Shown here in pieces: positions 41,785 to 55,935 of a stretch of DNA of 64,000 bases; position 1 is the first letter of the stretch; every line of letters begins with the position of its first letter. Source of the stretch: Corticium candelabrum (taxonomy: Eukaryota; Porifera; Homoscleromorpha; Homosclerophorida; Plakinidae); assembly GCF_963422355.1 (NCBI RefSeq), contig NC_085092.1, positions 5,412,854 to 5,476,853 on the forward strand, written 5' to 3'. Under the pieces are notes generated by a model, which was not told the DNA's origin, made no database searches, and worked only from the letters and a program-made list of their open reading frames with translations. A program made the translations under genes and the position numbers.

Positions 41785-42716
41785 CTATCGGTTTGAATTG
41801 TTGTTACTGCCGACAGTTGACTGAACCACACTGTGCAGGTCAGACAGTAGTAACGAGTCATCAACAGATTCTGGACTTCCAACCATTTCCTAACCTACAA
41901 ATGCAAACGCTCAACTAACAATATGCAAGCCCCACTTTTTTCACAGCCCTCCACTTTGCACACAAAGAGCAAAGAGATACAATATCATCACTCTCCGCTC
42001 GTCTTGTGCACATGAGAGGCTGTGAAGAAAGATAAAGAAGCCACTAGACAGACATGCTATAAATTAAATTCATGGACAAACAAGCAATTTAACCCACCCA
42101 CCCGACTTCACAATTGACTTCACTAACTGAAAATATATTTGCAAATTATACTCCTTCAACCCACTGACGTTTCCTAATCAATTTCAGTAAAGTTGTCCTG
42201 TTTTTCCCAAGATCATCAGTGTTATTAATATTTCCCATCTCACCAGATGATATTATCTCTCATTGGTATAAATGATCGGCAACATCATCTGCATCCAATT
42301 TTGCTACCAGTAAATGTCACTGTTTTCTGATAAGATCCTCTGCCAACTTTTGTCTGCCACATCCTAAAACGACCTTAAATTGAGCAACAGACACAACAAC
42401 AATCTAAATGCCAAATAATTAATAAGCAAATGAACAGAGACAAACAGACAGACAAACAGACGGACAGACAAACAGACAAACATAAAAACAACAAAGATTG
42501 CCAACCTAACATATACATATCTGTGTTTCACTGGTTAGAGATATTATAATTGTTGAAAAATATTTTGTGGAAGAACACATACCATGCAGCCAAATTTTGC
42601 AACTGTTGCTTCATTCTGACTTTCCATCACTGCTTTGACTGCAACATCGTCATCCTTGAAACCAATCCAGTGACTTGATGGCCGACTTTCACTACCATAT
42701 TGTTGCAAGGTGATGA
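41785..42716 (-). pseudogene. CARD-containing gene, broken (copy 2)
   Basis: Same exons and same lesions as 27529-28460, shifted +14256 (CARD exon 42152-42363). Identical frameshift and stop are expected if both copies represent one locus. Confidence 0.6.
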
Positions 42717-43354
42717 CTGCCCGATTTCACCGATTCCCTCCAACCTCTGAAGGATCTTTGCAACTGTTTGTTTGATATAGACAATGTTTGTTTCATTTCA
42801 TTTACAACAGTATCCGTATCTATAGAGTGTATAAAAGCATTAATCAACGGTACAGTGTAGTATAATTATTTTGTTAATATTAATTACAATTTCTAAATAT
42901 TCTACATATTATCTATTGCAAGGCTAAAACCTACTGGATATATAACTTTACAGGTCACACTGTGTAATTTATAAAAACTAATTGTATATGAATATTTTTA
43001 TAAGTCAGTGCATTCTCTTTATTATTCCTAAATTAGAAGTAATGTTCAACATACAGCTGCCAAACTGCATGCGTATACAACAATTCAATTTAAATTAATT
43101 AATTAAGTAAACCAGATTTAAAAATAAAAATAAAGCAACAACAGTCATCATCATTTGTTTTGAAGACAATTAACATTCCAAAATTTGTGTTTCAAGCAGA
43201 CAATTACGTATTATAGTATAGCAAGCTTTCTCATTGTTAGTATTAACAACACACACGTCTATGTATGGCTATAGAAAGCCTTTACTAACACATCAATCAA
43301 TGTCTAATGTCTTCATTCTGTTGACTGTGTTTACAGTTACGTATACATAGAGAG

Positions 43355-43771
43355 TGTCGTTATGCCCCTCCATAATGGGCAAGTGGGGTCTTTACCCCCA
43401 TCTGGGTGCCCACCAACCCGGCAGGTGAGCCCAGCAGGGTACATGTTTCCGTGTAGTCCATACGGCGATCAATGACTAGCCAATTCGATATAGATTGCAG
43501 GCATTACGGTGACCGTGTACTCGATACAGCACGCCTAGTGGATATCAACGACCACCAGGAAAGCACTGGACGTCATCGTCAACGGACCGTTCACCAGACC
43601 ACAGAAACTCCCCAACGACTGAAACGAGTCATAGTCTCATGGATAAAGCTAGAGAAACATGAGAAAGAAAGACAGACAAGTTTCACAATTTACTGTCGTC
43701 ACTGGGGTTTGAACCCCCAAACCATGGAGTGGTAGCCATTGTCGCTAACCACTAAGCCACGGCGGTGACAA
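43355..43771 (-). mobile_element. tRNA-derived SINE (copy 2)
   Basis: Identical to 29099-29515. Confidence 0.6.
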
Positions 43772-44483
43772 AGAGAGAATTTATATCATCATGCAGTATG
43801 TATTTGTTATTATTATTTCACAACTTGAAACTGTATATATAGTTTTTGCAATAATTGCAATTATTGTAATATGCATCACCTTTTTGGTTCTGAACACCTT
43901 CGGTGTACCAGCCTCCTGATTCTAATCTATACATAACACTGGTCAGTAAATGTTTGAAAATTTTTATAACATTGCATCCACGTTACCATTTTGTGTCTCA
44001 ACTCTTCTATGCTTGCTTTCACACAGAGCTGCTTTCACACAGAGCTGCCTTCTCCAAAGCTGCTTTCTAATACCGATTAACAGCAATTTGTGTAATAATT
44101 CTGGCATATATGGCAACAACAACAATCTTACCATGGAGTGTTCCTACTGCTTTCCTGTTACTTGTTGTTCTTTCTGCACATGGCTCTATATATTAGCAAA
44201 CATCCATAAATTTGCGATATAGAAATATTGCATGTACACGTCTATAGTCTAGACAATGCAGCATGTACTGATCAGCTCCAAGATGTTTGTAAGCCATCAC
44301 GTATTGCGAGTCTCCTCTCATTGTGTGAGACCATTTTGGTTGCCCTCTTTCTCTTTTTCTTCTCTACCGATATTGTACTAGTAGCCTCGTTTACACTGGC
44401 TGTTGCTATATAGACAGGTACATGCTATTATTACTACACTTGGCAACTAGCTAGACATATAGGTAGTGTACACACGTAAGTAT

Positions 44484-44484
44484 A

Positions 44485-44573
<89 letters not shown>
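44484..44573. repeat. (CA)n microsatellite (copy 2)
   Basis: Same length as in copy 1, since the offset stays 14256 on both sides. Confidence 0.95.
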
Positions 44574-44575
<2 letters not shown>

Positions 44576-46514
44576 GCAGACCATCATGCAGTGTCACACA
44601 CATTAAATTTACAGCGTCATGTGACATGTTAATTGATTAAGATAGATGCAACTACTGTCATCATGTTCATCCCGACTGGATGTCATCCAAAGTCACGCTT
44701 TCGCCGCAAAATCAACTTGACAACAAACATTAGTTACACCGTCCACGCACTTTTAGTTAGATACACTGTACTTGTTTGTCTGGCTACAGGCATGCATGTC
44801 GATTGCGGTCACCGTATACAGTTTTTGTAAGCTAGCTAGATGCATGTGGCGTGGGGACAGCGAGATTCTAGCTCACAACAAACTAGGTAATACAAGAGTC
44901 TGCATGCTTTCAAGACAGATCAAATGTCGAATCTATAGGTTTACGGGCCTCTAGAGTCCATGTATACCAAAACATAATCAGCTCCATCTGAAGTCTGGAA
45001 AGAAGTTATTAAGAATCTCATTTGAATCACACAGAAGTGAACAAAATCGTTGAATGTAATAAATGGTCAAACTACAAGTAACTGGCACAGTAACTTCTTA
45101 GACAAAACCAGTCCTCTAATGTGTGAAATCAATAAAAACAAATTTGTGCATCTGTCTGTCTGTGTGTCTGTTTGTGTGTCTATTCGTCCGTCTGGCTTGT
45201 TTGTCTGTGTATTTGGCTGTGTGTCTGTCCATCCATCTATGCATCCAATGGTTGATCCAGGATTCTCACAAGAGACAGACGTGGACTGTCAGGTTCGGTA
45301 AGGACGTCATCAGTTAGTCACGTGTCCATCTTCAACATTTTCGCAGCTGGCCCTCTAGGATTATAACTATTTCAAATATTTCTGACAAGCTCCTGATCAG
45401 CAGCCCTCTGCTTAGGAGGACGTTTAGGCCAGTACATCTTTAAGTTTAGTCAATGACTTCTCTCCAATAACATGGTCGCCCCTCCTGTGGAAAGTTTGTG
45501 CAACGTTCGTAGAACTAGCCAGACCTTACCCGCTTTCACTTTGGAGGCTCTGGCTACGTGAGACTACCGAAGACCACTAGTCCAAGACAAGCTCGTGTGC
45601 TTTGTGCCAAACTGGTGTGCTAAATTTCTAGAGCTCAAGTTCATTCATGAAACACAAGTGCACGTTAGTTTAAATGATACGTGGGAGTCGATGAAAAAGA
45701 ACACGAACACAAGCTGTACAGTACTAGTAGTCCCCGACGTGCATGTACTCTGCACGAGATACAGGCGTGCACCTCTCCCTATATCCGCCACTGGCATCTA
45801 TCTGTCTGCCTGTCCGTCCATCTCTCTATCCGTCTGTCTTCCTGTCTCTATTGTTGCCCTCAAGACAAGCAATCAAAAACTGTACACAAATAACAGCAAA
45901 CAGACTACACGACACGCACACAACATTTACCAACAACTCACTCTATAACAATAACACAACAACCAATAAAACTACCAAATTCGAACGCATCATGAGAGAA
46001 AGAGAAGAGTGTCATGTGTGAGCATAACGTCTGTTAATAAGATGTAAGTCGACGTAATTACCTTCCATAATTCAAGTCCAAGGTCAACAAGAGGAGTAGT
46101 CACGTTCAGTGAAATCCTCGTTCTACTCCATTAGGCATCGACAGTCTCTGCAGTCGACCGGAAAAGCAAGCTCGATCGTGTTGTTTTTGTTGTGCACGTC
46201 TACGTATCGAATCAAAGTAAAACAACAACGTCGTTGGCGACTTTCTTCTTTGAACTTGATAGTGAAGATATCCACAGTTCGTTTGACATCGTTTGGCAAT
46301 AGAGTTGAGAGCATCCGATCGAAGACCATCCCACAAACGATTCGCGCCCGTCTAGCTGTACAATAAGATCCTCGAATTGGTCTTTGCTGTTGGGCTGATG
46401 GTCAGTCACAAGAACCGTTGAAAAATTGCCGGTTGAATCAACAAGCTACACAACACATATATTAACTTATTGGCGAGCGAAGCGAGCCTCTCTCTTGTCA
46501 TGTCAATTGAGCTC

Positions 46515-46517
<3 letters not shown>

Positions 46518-46584
<67 letters not shown>
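46518..46584. repeat. (AT)n microsatellite (copy 2)
   Basis: Pure AT here, unlike copy 1; total length unchanged. Confidence 0.95.
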
Positions 46585-46585
<1 letters not shown>

Positions 46586-47085
46586 GTACATCAACACTTG
46601 TCATATGGATTTACGGCAAAACAGAAAGACAAATCAACAAAACGACGATGCCAGATGAATGCAATTTTGACTCCGTAACATATGCGCGAAAAATTGAAGC
46701 AAGGGACCTCTTTTGAGGGGTCGACTCAATTGTAATTTCTTGGCGAGAAGAGTCAAACGACTCACGATTTTGCTCCCTTACGCGACTAAAGAGGAAAGGA
46801 GACTGATTTGTGACAAACGGAATGAAAAGGAAAAGCTAAAAGAAGAGAAAAGTCTGTTTTTGAGTTTCCGCGCGTTACTTTGATAGAAATTATTGCTACG
46901 CAACCATTGTCACGTGACTATGCGATCATTGTTAGGCGACTATCTCAGTAAACGAGTGAGACGACTGAAGCGTGAACGAAGAATTGAAGACAACTATAGT
47001 GTTTTGCGTTCAATTATCTGAACTCAGCGTTCAGTTACCCGATTCAGGCAAGCAATTATCCGAATTGGGCGTTCAGTTATCAAGC

Positions 47086-50000
47086 CTGTAGGCTTGGGGG
47101 GTGCACTGGGTGCACGTGCTCCCTCCCAGGACCCGTTCACGGAAGAAGTCCGGGTAGTAGGCAAAAGGACTCCGAGGAATGTGTCGGAACTCCAAAGTAC
47201 ATGTCAGATATTTGGCTATCCTGTTTGCTACCTGGTAACTTGGAGAAGTGTGTGTTCGTCACAGTGACACTAGATGGGACGGTCTCAGGAAAAAGATAGA
47301 AAAAGGAGGCAAGCAGCGGCTACTTGTCAACGGCTGGACGGTTTTCTAGTTCCGAAAAGGGCACGTGATCAACTTGTGACTCCTGATCCAGATTTTACAC
47401 AACTGGTTTCAGTAGACGATCAACTAACACCGACTTCCAGTGAATGCTGTAGTGGTAGTGTAGAAAGAGTATTGTCGTCCTTTACCGCCACGTATGTCGA
47501 GCCTTTGCGCAACACATGCTGCGAAGTTCACGACAACGAGGCTCAGCGTGCAGGCGTCGCAGGAGATCAGCGTGCACGCGTCGCAGGCGGCAATCAGCAA
47601 TGCCATCATGCTAATACTTCTAATCATGATTTAGTGGATGATATTGGCAAATTGTTTTTCAAAGCCAAGTCTTGTGTCGATTTCTGCAACTCCATGCAGG
47701 CTCAGGGTGCTGCGGAGAAGTATAACCTACCGACAAATCACAGAAAGCCTCGTGCCGACCAAGTTTTTCCTCCGACATGTATCGGTGGCCGCAACCAAGC
47801 TTTTCGTCCTGTTTGGCTATCAGAACACCCGTGGATGGTTTACAGCGAGCAAGTGGATGGTGTCTTTTGCATTGCTTGTGGAATTTTCGTTGCTAAAGTG
47901 TCCAAGGGGAAGTTTGTATGCAAGCCTTTTCGTGATTGGAACAAGAAAGGAGAAAAAGCAAAGGAGCACGAGCAGTGCTTATACCATCATCAAGCCATCG
48001 AGCAAGCTGATGACTTCGAGCGAACCTTGGAGAATCCAGATACTACCATTACTGCACGTCGGACACCCGCAGGGCGGCCGATGTCGCGCGTAATCGTGCT
48101 GTCCTGAAGTCCATTGCTTCTGCTGTGTTGTACTGCGCCAGACAGTGCATTGCTTTACGTGGAGACGCAGAGACTGTGGAATCACCTGAAAATCCAGGTA
48201 ATTTTCTTTCTCTGCTGCGGCTTCTGGCAGTGCACGATGAAGAGTTAAGAAGACACCTGGAAATTCCTGCAATGCGATGTGCAACTTATCTTTCTCCTCA
48301 AACACAAAATGAGCCGATTAAAGTCATGGGAAACCACATCCTCTTACAGAAAATAATAGGTGATTTGACAGCTGCGCCCTATTACGCCATCCTTGCCGAC
48401 GAGGTAACTTCGCATAACGTTGAGCATCTTGCCGTCCGCGCCAGGTTTGTTGACAGAAGTACTAAAGAGGTCAGAGAAGAGTTTTCAACGTTTTTGAAGT
48501 TGGACAGAATTACTGGGGAGCGGATTGCAGATGGTATCTTTGGCTTTCTGGAAGAGAATAACATACCACTCGCTACTATGCGTGGTCAGGGCCACGACGG
48601 CGCAAGCTACATGTCTTCAGATCGAGTGGGTGTCCAAGCCAGGATTAGACATAAAGCTCCTTTAGCCACCTACGTACACTGCAGTGGCCACTGCCTTAAC
48701 CTTGTGATAAGCAAGTCATGTGCTCTTCCCGAAGTACGTAATGTGATCGATTGCGTTAAAAAACGCAGCCGTTTCTTTCTCGATAGTCCAAAGAGAAGTG
48801 GTGTTCTAGAGATTATCATCGACCACATCGTGGTCAATGAAGAGAGGAGGAAACCACCGATCGATCTGTGCAAGACGCGATGGGCTGAGCGGCATTCGGC
48901 TTATCGGCACTTCTACCAAGGGTATGTATTTGTGGTTGAAGCTCTAGAGATGATAGCTTTCCGCTATCACTTGGATAAATATGGGACTTCGTATGCTGAC
49001 TGGGACTATGCAGGCCGCAATGAAGCACAGCAGATTCTGCCCAGTGTTACTTTCTTTCAGTTTGTTGTTGTGTTTGTGACGATATATCAGTACTTATCAC
49101 ACCTTTCGGGCATTACCGTGAAGCTGCAGCGCATAACATGATATCTGAAATTGTGAGGACCCACGACAGCGAGCGCGCAAACGTTGAAAGCAGCTTTTCT
49201 CAAATCTACAAAGTTAGTTCAGACATGGCAAAAAAGGTTGGAAGTACAATTGCAATGCCTCGCATTGCAACAAGGTAACAAAATCGCAGCAATATTCCAG
49301 CTGCTTCTGTTCGAGAGTATTTCCAGAAAAATGTTGCAATTCCCTTTCTTGATCATATTATTATTAGCATCAACCGGCAGTTCTCAAAGTCGGCAGTCAC
49401 AGCCATTTCCTTACTTGGTCTCGTACCGAGTATCATATGTTCGCAAGATGTCAACCCGGAGGAGGCGCTGATCAAGTACAGAGATGATCTGCCATCGCCT
49501 GAATTGATGGACGCGAAACTCAGGCGCTGGAGGAACAGGTATATGGCGATGCCCCCTGAGAAGAGACCGTGCTCACCAGCAAAAGCCATCAAAGAATGTG
49601 ACGCCACTGACTTCCCAAACATCTCAGATCTTTTGACCATCGCCTGTACCATGCCTGTCACCTCGTGTGAATGTGAGAGAAGCGCCAGTGCTTTACGACG
49701 CCTAGACAACTATATGCGCGCATCCATGGGTAAGGACAGATTGTCTCACCTTGCTCTCCTTCACATCCACTACGATGTACCAATAGATCTCGACGACGTA
49801 GTCGATTATTATGCTCGCCTTCACCCTCGCAGACTCGAACTCGACTCGGTACTGTTACACTAATGTTTTCTGCTAACTCTAAGTCTTACATATACAATTA
49901 TGAATACAGATACGTATTATTAGATAATGCCCGCGCAATTGCAAATACAATTATGTGAACCAAGTATACAAACGCAATTTAACCATGTTTCCAAAGTGGT

Positions 50001-50120
50001 GAATCCACAAAAAAACTTTAGCGCAGTGCGATTACATTTAATTAAAACCACATAGACTTTGTTGGCAAATGCACCCCCACTCCTGCGACCAGCCTACGGG
50101 CCTGCTGTAAAAGATACTTC
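47086..50120 (+). mobile_element. hAT element, TTF/ZMYM-like type, with frameshifted transposase (copy 2)
   Basis: Identical to 32830-35864. Transposase pieces at 47274-48107, 48125-49141 and 49504-49863, with the same frameshifts. Confidence 0.7.
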
Positions 50121-50363
50121 GAAGCAGCCACGGCTTGGCATGCTAGCAAACTAGATGCTGGAAACAAAAAAAGAACATCTCTGAGGTATTAATGTAGAGC
50201 AGAGTTTCATAAACTGCTGTTCATCTGATAGTGGCTTAATTGTAGCATGCAGCTAGCCATAGTGTCGTATACACGTATAGATTGAATCATGCATGGTTAC
50301 ATTTAGGCATGAGAAAAGTATGACAGTTCTACATTGTGACAAATAGCTAGTTTTTGACGACAT

Positions 50364-50675
50364 TCAAATACAGTTTACAGCAGTTTCCTTGAGTCGTCGA
50401 GCCATTTCTCCTCGTCCGACGTCCTTCAAAATTGTGCAAAACTTCCGAAACAATTTTGGATCTTGTCTGAGTAGACATAAAACAAGCTTGTCGACGTTCC
50501 TTTCACTCAGCGGTATTTCGCAGCACGATCATGTTTGAAAATCGTTCAAGGAAATTAGGCTAGAGCCGAGCAAACGGCAAAGCAGCTCTTGGTCTACAAT
50601 CAAGTCGTCGACTACATATGAATAATGAGTGACAAGAGATTGCCAAGGATCGTGATCGACAAACGAATGATACAT
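50364..50675 (-). pseudogene. CARD death-fold relic (copy 2)
   Basis: Identical to 36108-36419; in-frame TGA at 50529-50531. Confidence 0.6.
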
Positions 50676-52178
50676 CACTCGGTCTTGATCAACATAACTG
50701 AAGTAAACGTACGGGAACTTGTATACGTACGGGAACTTGTACGGGACCTTGTAAACGTACGGGAATTTGAAAACGTACGAAAACTTGTGCACAATATAAA
50801 ATCATTCGGCTACTAGTAAATGCTCGGTTAGCATTGTGTTTGGCGAGCGGTGGTGTTCTGTCTTCACCTATTCGCGTAACAATGGTTGCGCTACGTAGCA
50901 ATAGTATTTGTCAAACAAACGCGGGAACTCAGGAAACAGACTTTCGGTTGCTCTTCTATAGTATTTTTCTTTCAATTATCCGAATCCGGTGTTTAATTTT
51001 CTGAACTCGGCGTTCAATTATCCGATTCAGGCGTTCCACTATTCGTTGCTTACGGCTGTTGTGCAATATCATGGAAAACTGAATAACTTACACAGTCTGT
51101 GGTTGGGCAGCTGCTAAAATATCTTCATTCATCGGCTGACTAGACGCAATAATTTGTAATTAATCTTGACTTTAGCGTAAATTTTTAGCGTGTGTTGTAG
51201 GATAATTTCCTTTGCACTAATCTTGGTGTCCCACGTTTTCGCGGAGGTTTAGCTAAGCTGTTGTGAGCGAACTAAATCTACATATCTAGGAAGCCTACAA
51301 CAACGCCTTGCTCCGTCAATCGTGGTGTAATCCGCATACTTTGTAAATCGCGTCTCTTGCGTGAGCCTATATGAAAGGGATTTTGTAAAAGTCACGAGAC
51401 TTGGCGAGTAGCGTACTCTAAACGTTTAGGGCTGAACCGACTTTCGGTCTGGGGACTACGTCTGTCACGCTACAGAAATGTGCCACGCCTCGTTAGTGTG
51501 GCCCAATCGTGAAGCATTACTTCCTTTATGTCGTACGTGGCAACCAGAGACAATGGACGAACGGCCACTCGTACGCGCGAAACTTTCACGAGAGAGTTCT
51601 ATTACCAGAACGGTGTAATTTATGTTTGCCATTGTTAGGACCTGTCGGAAATTATCAACAGAATTCACCTGTCTGCAACTGCTGACCCAAAATATCGTTT
51701 TCTTGGTTTTACGATATTTTTTACGGGAATCTAATAATATCATTACGTAACCGGGAGAGATTCTATGTCCCGTATACAATGACTTTACTTACGACTACAG
51801 ACTATTTACGGACTCTGTGGTCACGCGAAACGACAGTCGCTATGTAGGACTTTAAATATATTTTACAGGTTGCACGTCTAGAAAGAAAATAGCGTGTATA
51901 TTCGTAATTCTTCGCGACAATTACTCCTCCTAGCGTACGTACGTACGTGGTGTTCAGGACTTTGAAGGCTCATAGCTGTAGAAGCGACGGTGTAAACACG
52001 GCTTCGACTAGTAAATGCTCGGTTAGCATTGTGTTGGGCGAGCGATGGTGTCTTTACCTATTCGTGTAACAACGGTTGCGTTACGTAGCAATAGTTTCTG
52101 TCAAACGACCGCGGGAACTCAGGAAACAGACTTTTCAGTTGTTCTTCTATAGTATTTTGCGCTAAATTTACGCACGCA

Positions 52179-52230
<52 letters not shown>

Positions 52231-52231
<1 letters not shown>

Positions 52232-54236
52232 CTCTCTTTTATGCCAAGGCCAAGTTCTTTCGGGAAAAGCTAACTGCCATGCACAAGTGTCCTTCAAAGT
52301 TTTGGAATACCATCAATCAAATTTCGGGGCACAATAGAGTTTCTTCTGTTCAGTTACCACCCGTAGCAGCTCTTGGCAGACAATTTAGTTCAGTTGTCGG
52401 GACAATTGAGACTGCTGAATTTGATAGCTCTCAGTCGCAGAAGCAATTCCAAGGATCTACTAATCTCTCTTATTTCTTGACTATTAATGAGCTGGAGGTT
52501 CACAATCTACTATCAAAACTTGATGTAAACAAAGCAAGTGGCTGGGATGAAGTAGAAGCAAAGTATCTCAAAATTGGTGCAGCTGCCATTGCTCCCTCTC
52601 TTACGGCACTCTTCGATACCTCGCTGGCTGCTAGTGAACTTCCTGAAGATTGGAAATGCGCCAAAATTACTCCCATCTTTAAATCGGGTGCCCGAAATGA
52701 TCCAAAGAACTATCGGCCTATTTCTCTTTTGCCAATTGTCTCCAAACTTTTGGAACAGTCTGTCTTTAACACTTTAAGTCGGCATTTGGAAGCGAACTCG
52801 CTTTTACCAGAGTGTCAATATGGTTATCGAAAAGGTCGATCGACCCAGGATGCCGTCAGTATACTAGCGGATGACCTACTCGAAGCAAAAGATAATCGTC
52901 GTTGTTCGGGAGTCGTGCTCCTTGATGTTCAAAAAGCATTTGACACGGTGAATCATTGTCTACTTCTTCGTAAGCTGTCTCTTGGCGGAGTCGATGGCAG
53001 TGCTCATCGCTGGTTTTCTGACTATCTTACCGGCGGCCGACAATTTGTGAAAGTTGGAGATGATATCTCTCTAAAAGTCCCTGTTGTACGAGGTGTTCCA
53101 CAAGGTTCTAAGCTTGGACCATCATTATTCAATTATTATACCGGGGATCTGCCCTCCGCTGTCACAAAGTCTTCTCTTATTCTATTTGCGGACGATTCGT
53201 GCCTTTATACAAGCGGGAAATCATTTAATGAAGTGACTTATAACTTGCAGTTCGATCTCAATTCTCTATCCGACTGGTACCAACACAACACGATGTCATT
53301 GAATGAAAAAAAGTCTGAGTTGTTGCTATTTAAAAAATTTCGCGACAGTTCGATGCTGTCTAACTACTCCGTCACGATTTGTGAAACTTCCCTCAAACAA
53401 ACAGACTCGGCAAGATATCTAGGTGTTATATTTGATAAAAGTCTAAACTGGCGCCCGCAGCTCGACGCAGTTGTTAGGAAAAGTGGGAGGAAGATTGGCA
53501 TTTTATATCGTTGTCATCATCTCCTCGACCATCACTCTCGACTAGCTATAGTGAAATCAGTGATTCGGCCTGATCTAGATTATTGCGCTGTTGTATGGAA
53601 TAATGGCACTGCGGGCATAGCGAAGCGGATTCAGAGAATTGAAAAAAGGTTTTTGAGAGTACTCTCTGGCCTGAAACTAAGGGAATCTACTGGCAATATG
53701 TCTTCTGTCTTCTCCAAATTTGGTCTCCAATCACATCAGGCCAGACACTCTTTCTACCTAGGTACACTCGCTCACCGGTGTCTACATTCTCTAGCTCCTA
53801 ATATTGTCAACTTCCTGTATCACACACTTGAAAATCATCAATATCACACTCGCCTTACTCAATCAGGACTACATATGCCTAATCCAAACACTGAAGCACT
53901 TCGGCAGTCTTCATTTTATCGTGCTCAAAAGTTCTGGAATTCTCTTTCATGTAGATTAAGAATAGTCTCTAAAGTCTCTGACTTTAAGCAGTGTCTACGG
54001 AAGTTCTGTTACACTGTAGATGATATTTAGATCCATGTGTTCTAAAATACTAGATAGTGTTTCACTTAGACTGTATAGTATGTATGTTAGCATAAATATT
54101 GATGTATGTATGCTTGGTACGGTACCCGGAAGATCGACCGCTGAGTTGAGGGTTTTCCATAGTAAAAGAAATACAAATACAAATACAAATACAAATACAA
54201 ATACAAATACAAATACAAATACAAATACAAATACCA
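52231..54236 (+). mobile_element. 5'-truncated LINE with (AAATAC)n tail (copy 2)
   Basis: Identical to 37975-39980; RT ORF 52279-54030. Confidence 0.85.
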
Positions 54237-55860
54237 ACACGGTAGCATTGGTATGTAGGTTTAAGTTTGAGTTCAATTCTTCTGTAAGAGTGGGTATTGG
54301 TATCAACCGTTTATGCTACAAAGCTGATTTCTATACAAAATCTCTGCGCTTGCAGCGGAGCAGGTCCATGCATGACTACTCAAATTTGTCATTGCAGTGC
54401 ATGACCTGGTCTTCTCTCGAGGGACCGACCCCCGCATAAATTTCTCGATGACGCGAACGCTACACCTTCCAGTTCATTCGAACACACGCCCACACCAGCC
54501 CCGTGTAGACGCTTGTACGGGTCGTCGCCCTCGGAGTCCGCAACGCTTTCTGCAATCGAAGACTTTACGCTAGCCGATTGAAGCCGCGCTCTTCTACCGC
54601 TAGCTAATTCTGATTGCATTTGCACCGAATCCAACCTACACGTTTTCTGTACCGAGCGCTACACGGAGAGTGTGTCGATTTCTAGCCTCACTGTCCACAT
54701 TACCAGTAATTTGCATACATTGTACTGTACATCTGCTCGCGTACAGCGTTACCACCGCGCATATCTCTATGCTATCTATCTATTAATAGCGTAAACAAAG
54801 CTACGTAGCTCTCTCTATCTATGCACGATTCAATTGCTTCCTCTCTAGGACTTTGGGAAGAAGGGCGTCGCTACATGCATGGACCTTCAAAATTGAGGAG
54901 GCCAGGTGATATGGTTTAACTTTTATGAAACGTTGTGTCTGCATGTGTCATCTAAGAGGCCGCACCTACTAATGTTAGGGAGACCGTGGATTTCCCAGGT
55001 CCATTGCATAGCGACGCCACTGTTGCAAATTTAATCAGCAAGGCGTCAAGAAGGGCAAGGCCTGCGGAACTGGATCTGTCGCTTCTATAGTTGTCAGGGA
55101 AATGTCCCTTTCCCTATAGTTATAGATAACGAGACCACTAGTTCTAATTCTAGATCACAGTACCTAGCACTCTCTCGACGCAGTGCTGCCACGCCCATCA
55201 CTTGATTTTCATCATCCTTGCCCGTCAAACTCTGCAAGGTTGTCGCCAACAAACGAGCTAAGAAAATTAGAGACCAACGACCACAAGAGATACAAAACAT
55301 TGCAGACACAATTTACAGACTGAGACACTTCCGGCATCGACGCGTCGAATGACCACGCCTATCAATCTTGTAAAATGTGATGTAGCTACCTATGACTTCT
55401 GTGACACTGCACCGTGTCGGCGGATGCAGCGACTTGTGACACGCACGATCTGACGCGGTGACAGGAATTGCACTAGACCAAGAGACAGATGATGAGAAGA
55501 CATCGTGCACAGTATACACCTTACACTGACATGCCCAGGCGCTAGTCGACATTCTCCATTATCTCTAGATAACGCAACCCGTAAATGCGAGTACCAAATC
55601 AGCTTGTACTGTATAGTTAGGTAGGTAACTACACAGTCACATAGTTTAATCTAAAATGCTCACGGGGAACGCAACGTGCACGCGTCCTAATTACCTCAGT
55701 CTAGATGAGTATCCGTCAACATTGTTGTACCTCATATCGCCTACGCAGCGCAGCAAACGTCGAGCATACGGTGGTGTGAAAACACCCATTGATCCAACGA
55801 CCGAGCTAAACGTGTCTACGTGTCGTCATTGTTGGGAGTTTTCGTGGTTTCGACTCACGC

Positions 55861-55867
55861 TATAAAG
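55861..55867 (+). promoter_or_regulatory. TATA box of the CUB gene
   Basis: TATAAAG lies 69 bases before the ATG at 55936. An initiator-like GATCATTG about 30 bases downstream (near 55890) fits a transcription start. The stretch 55580-55860 shows no other recognisable site. Confidence 0.5.
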
Positions 55868-55935
55868 CTCACAGCTAGGAGTCAGTGTGATCATTGCCGT
55901 TTTCAGGAATCGCAGCAAATTGTTCGTGTTTGATC

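Larger units (their letters stand above)
41524..55579. repeat. 14,056-base segment, copy 2 (right of the N gap)
   Basis: Same as 27268-41323 at +14256. It contains the second representation of every feature listed there. Unlike copy 1 it continues into unique sequence (CUB gene) on its right. Confidence 0.97.

Noticed and set aside
27268..55579. A genuine recent 14 kb tandem duplication of an immune locus
   Set aside because: Both copies stop exactly at a fixed 200-N spacer and are virtually identical, including microsatellites; an unmerged assembly overlap is simpler.
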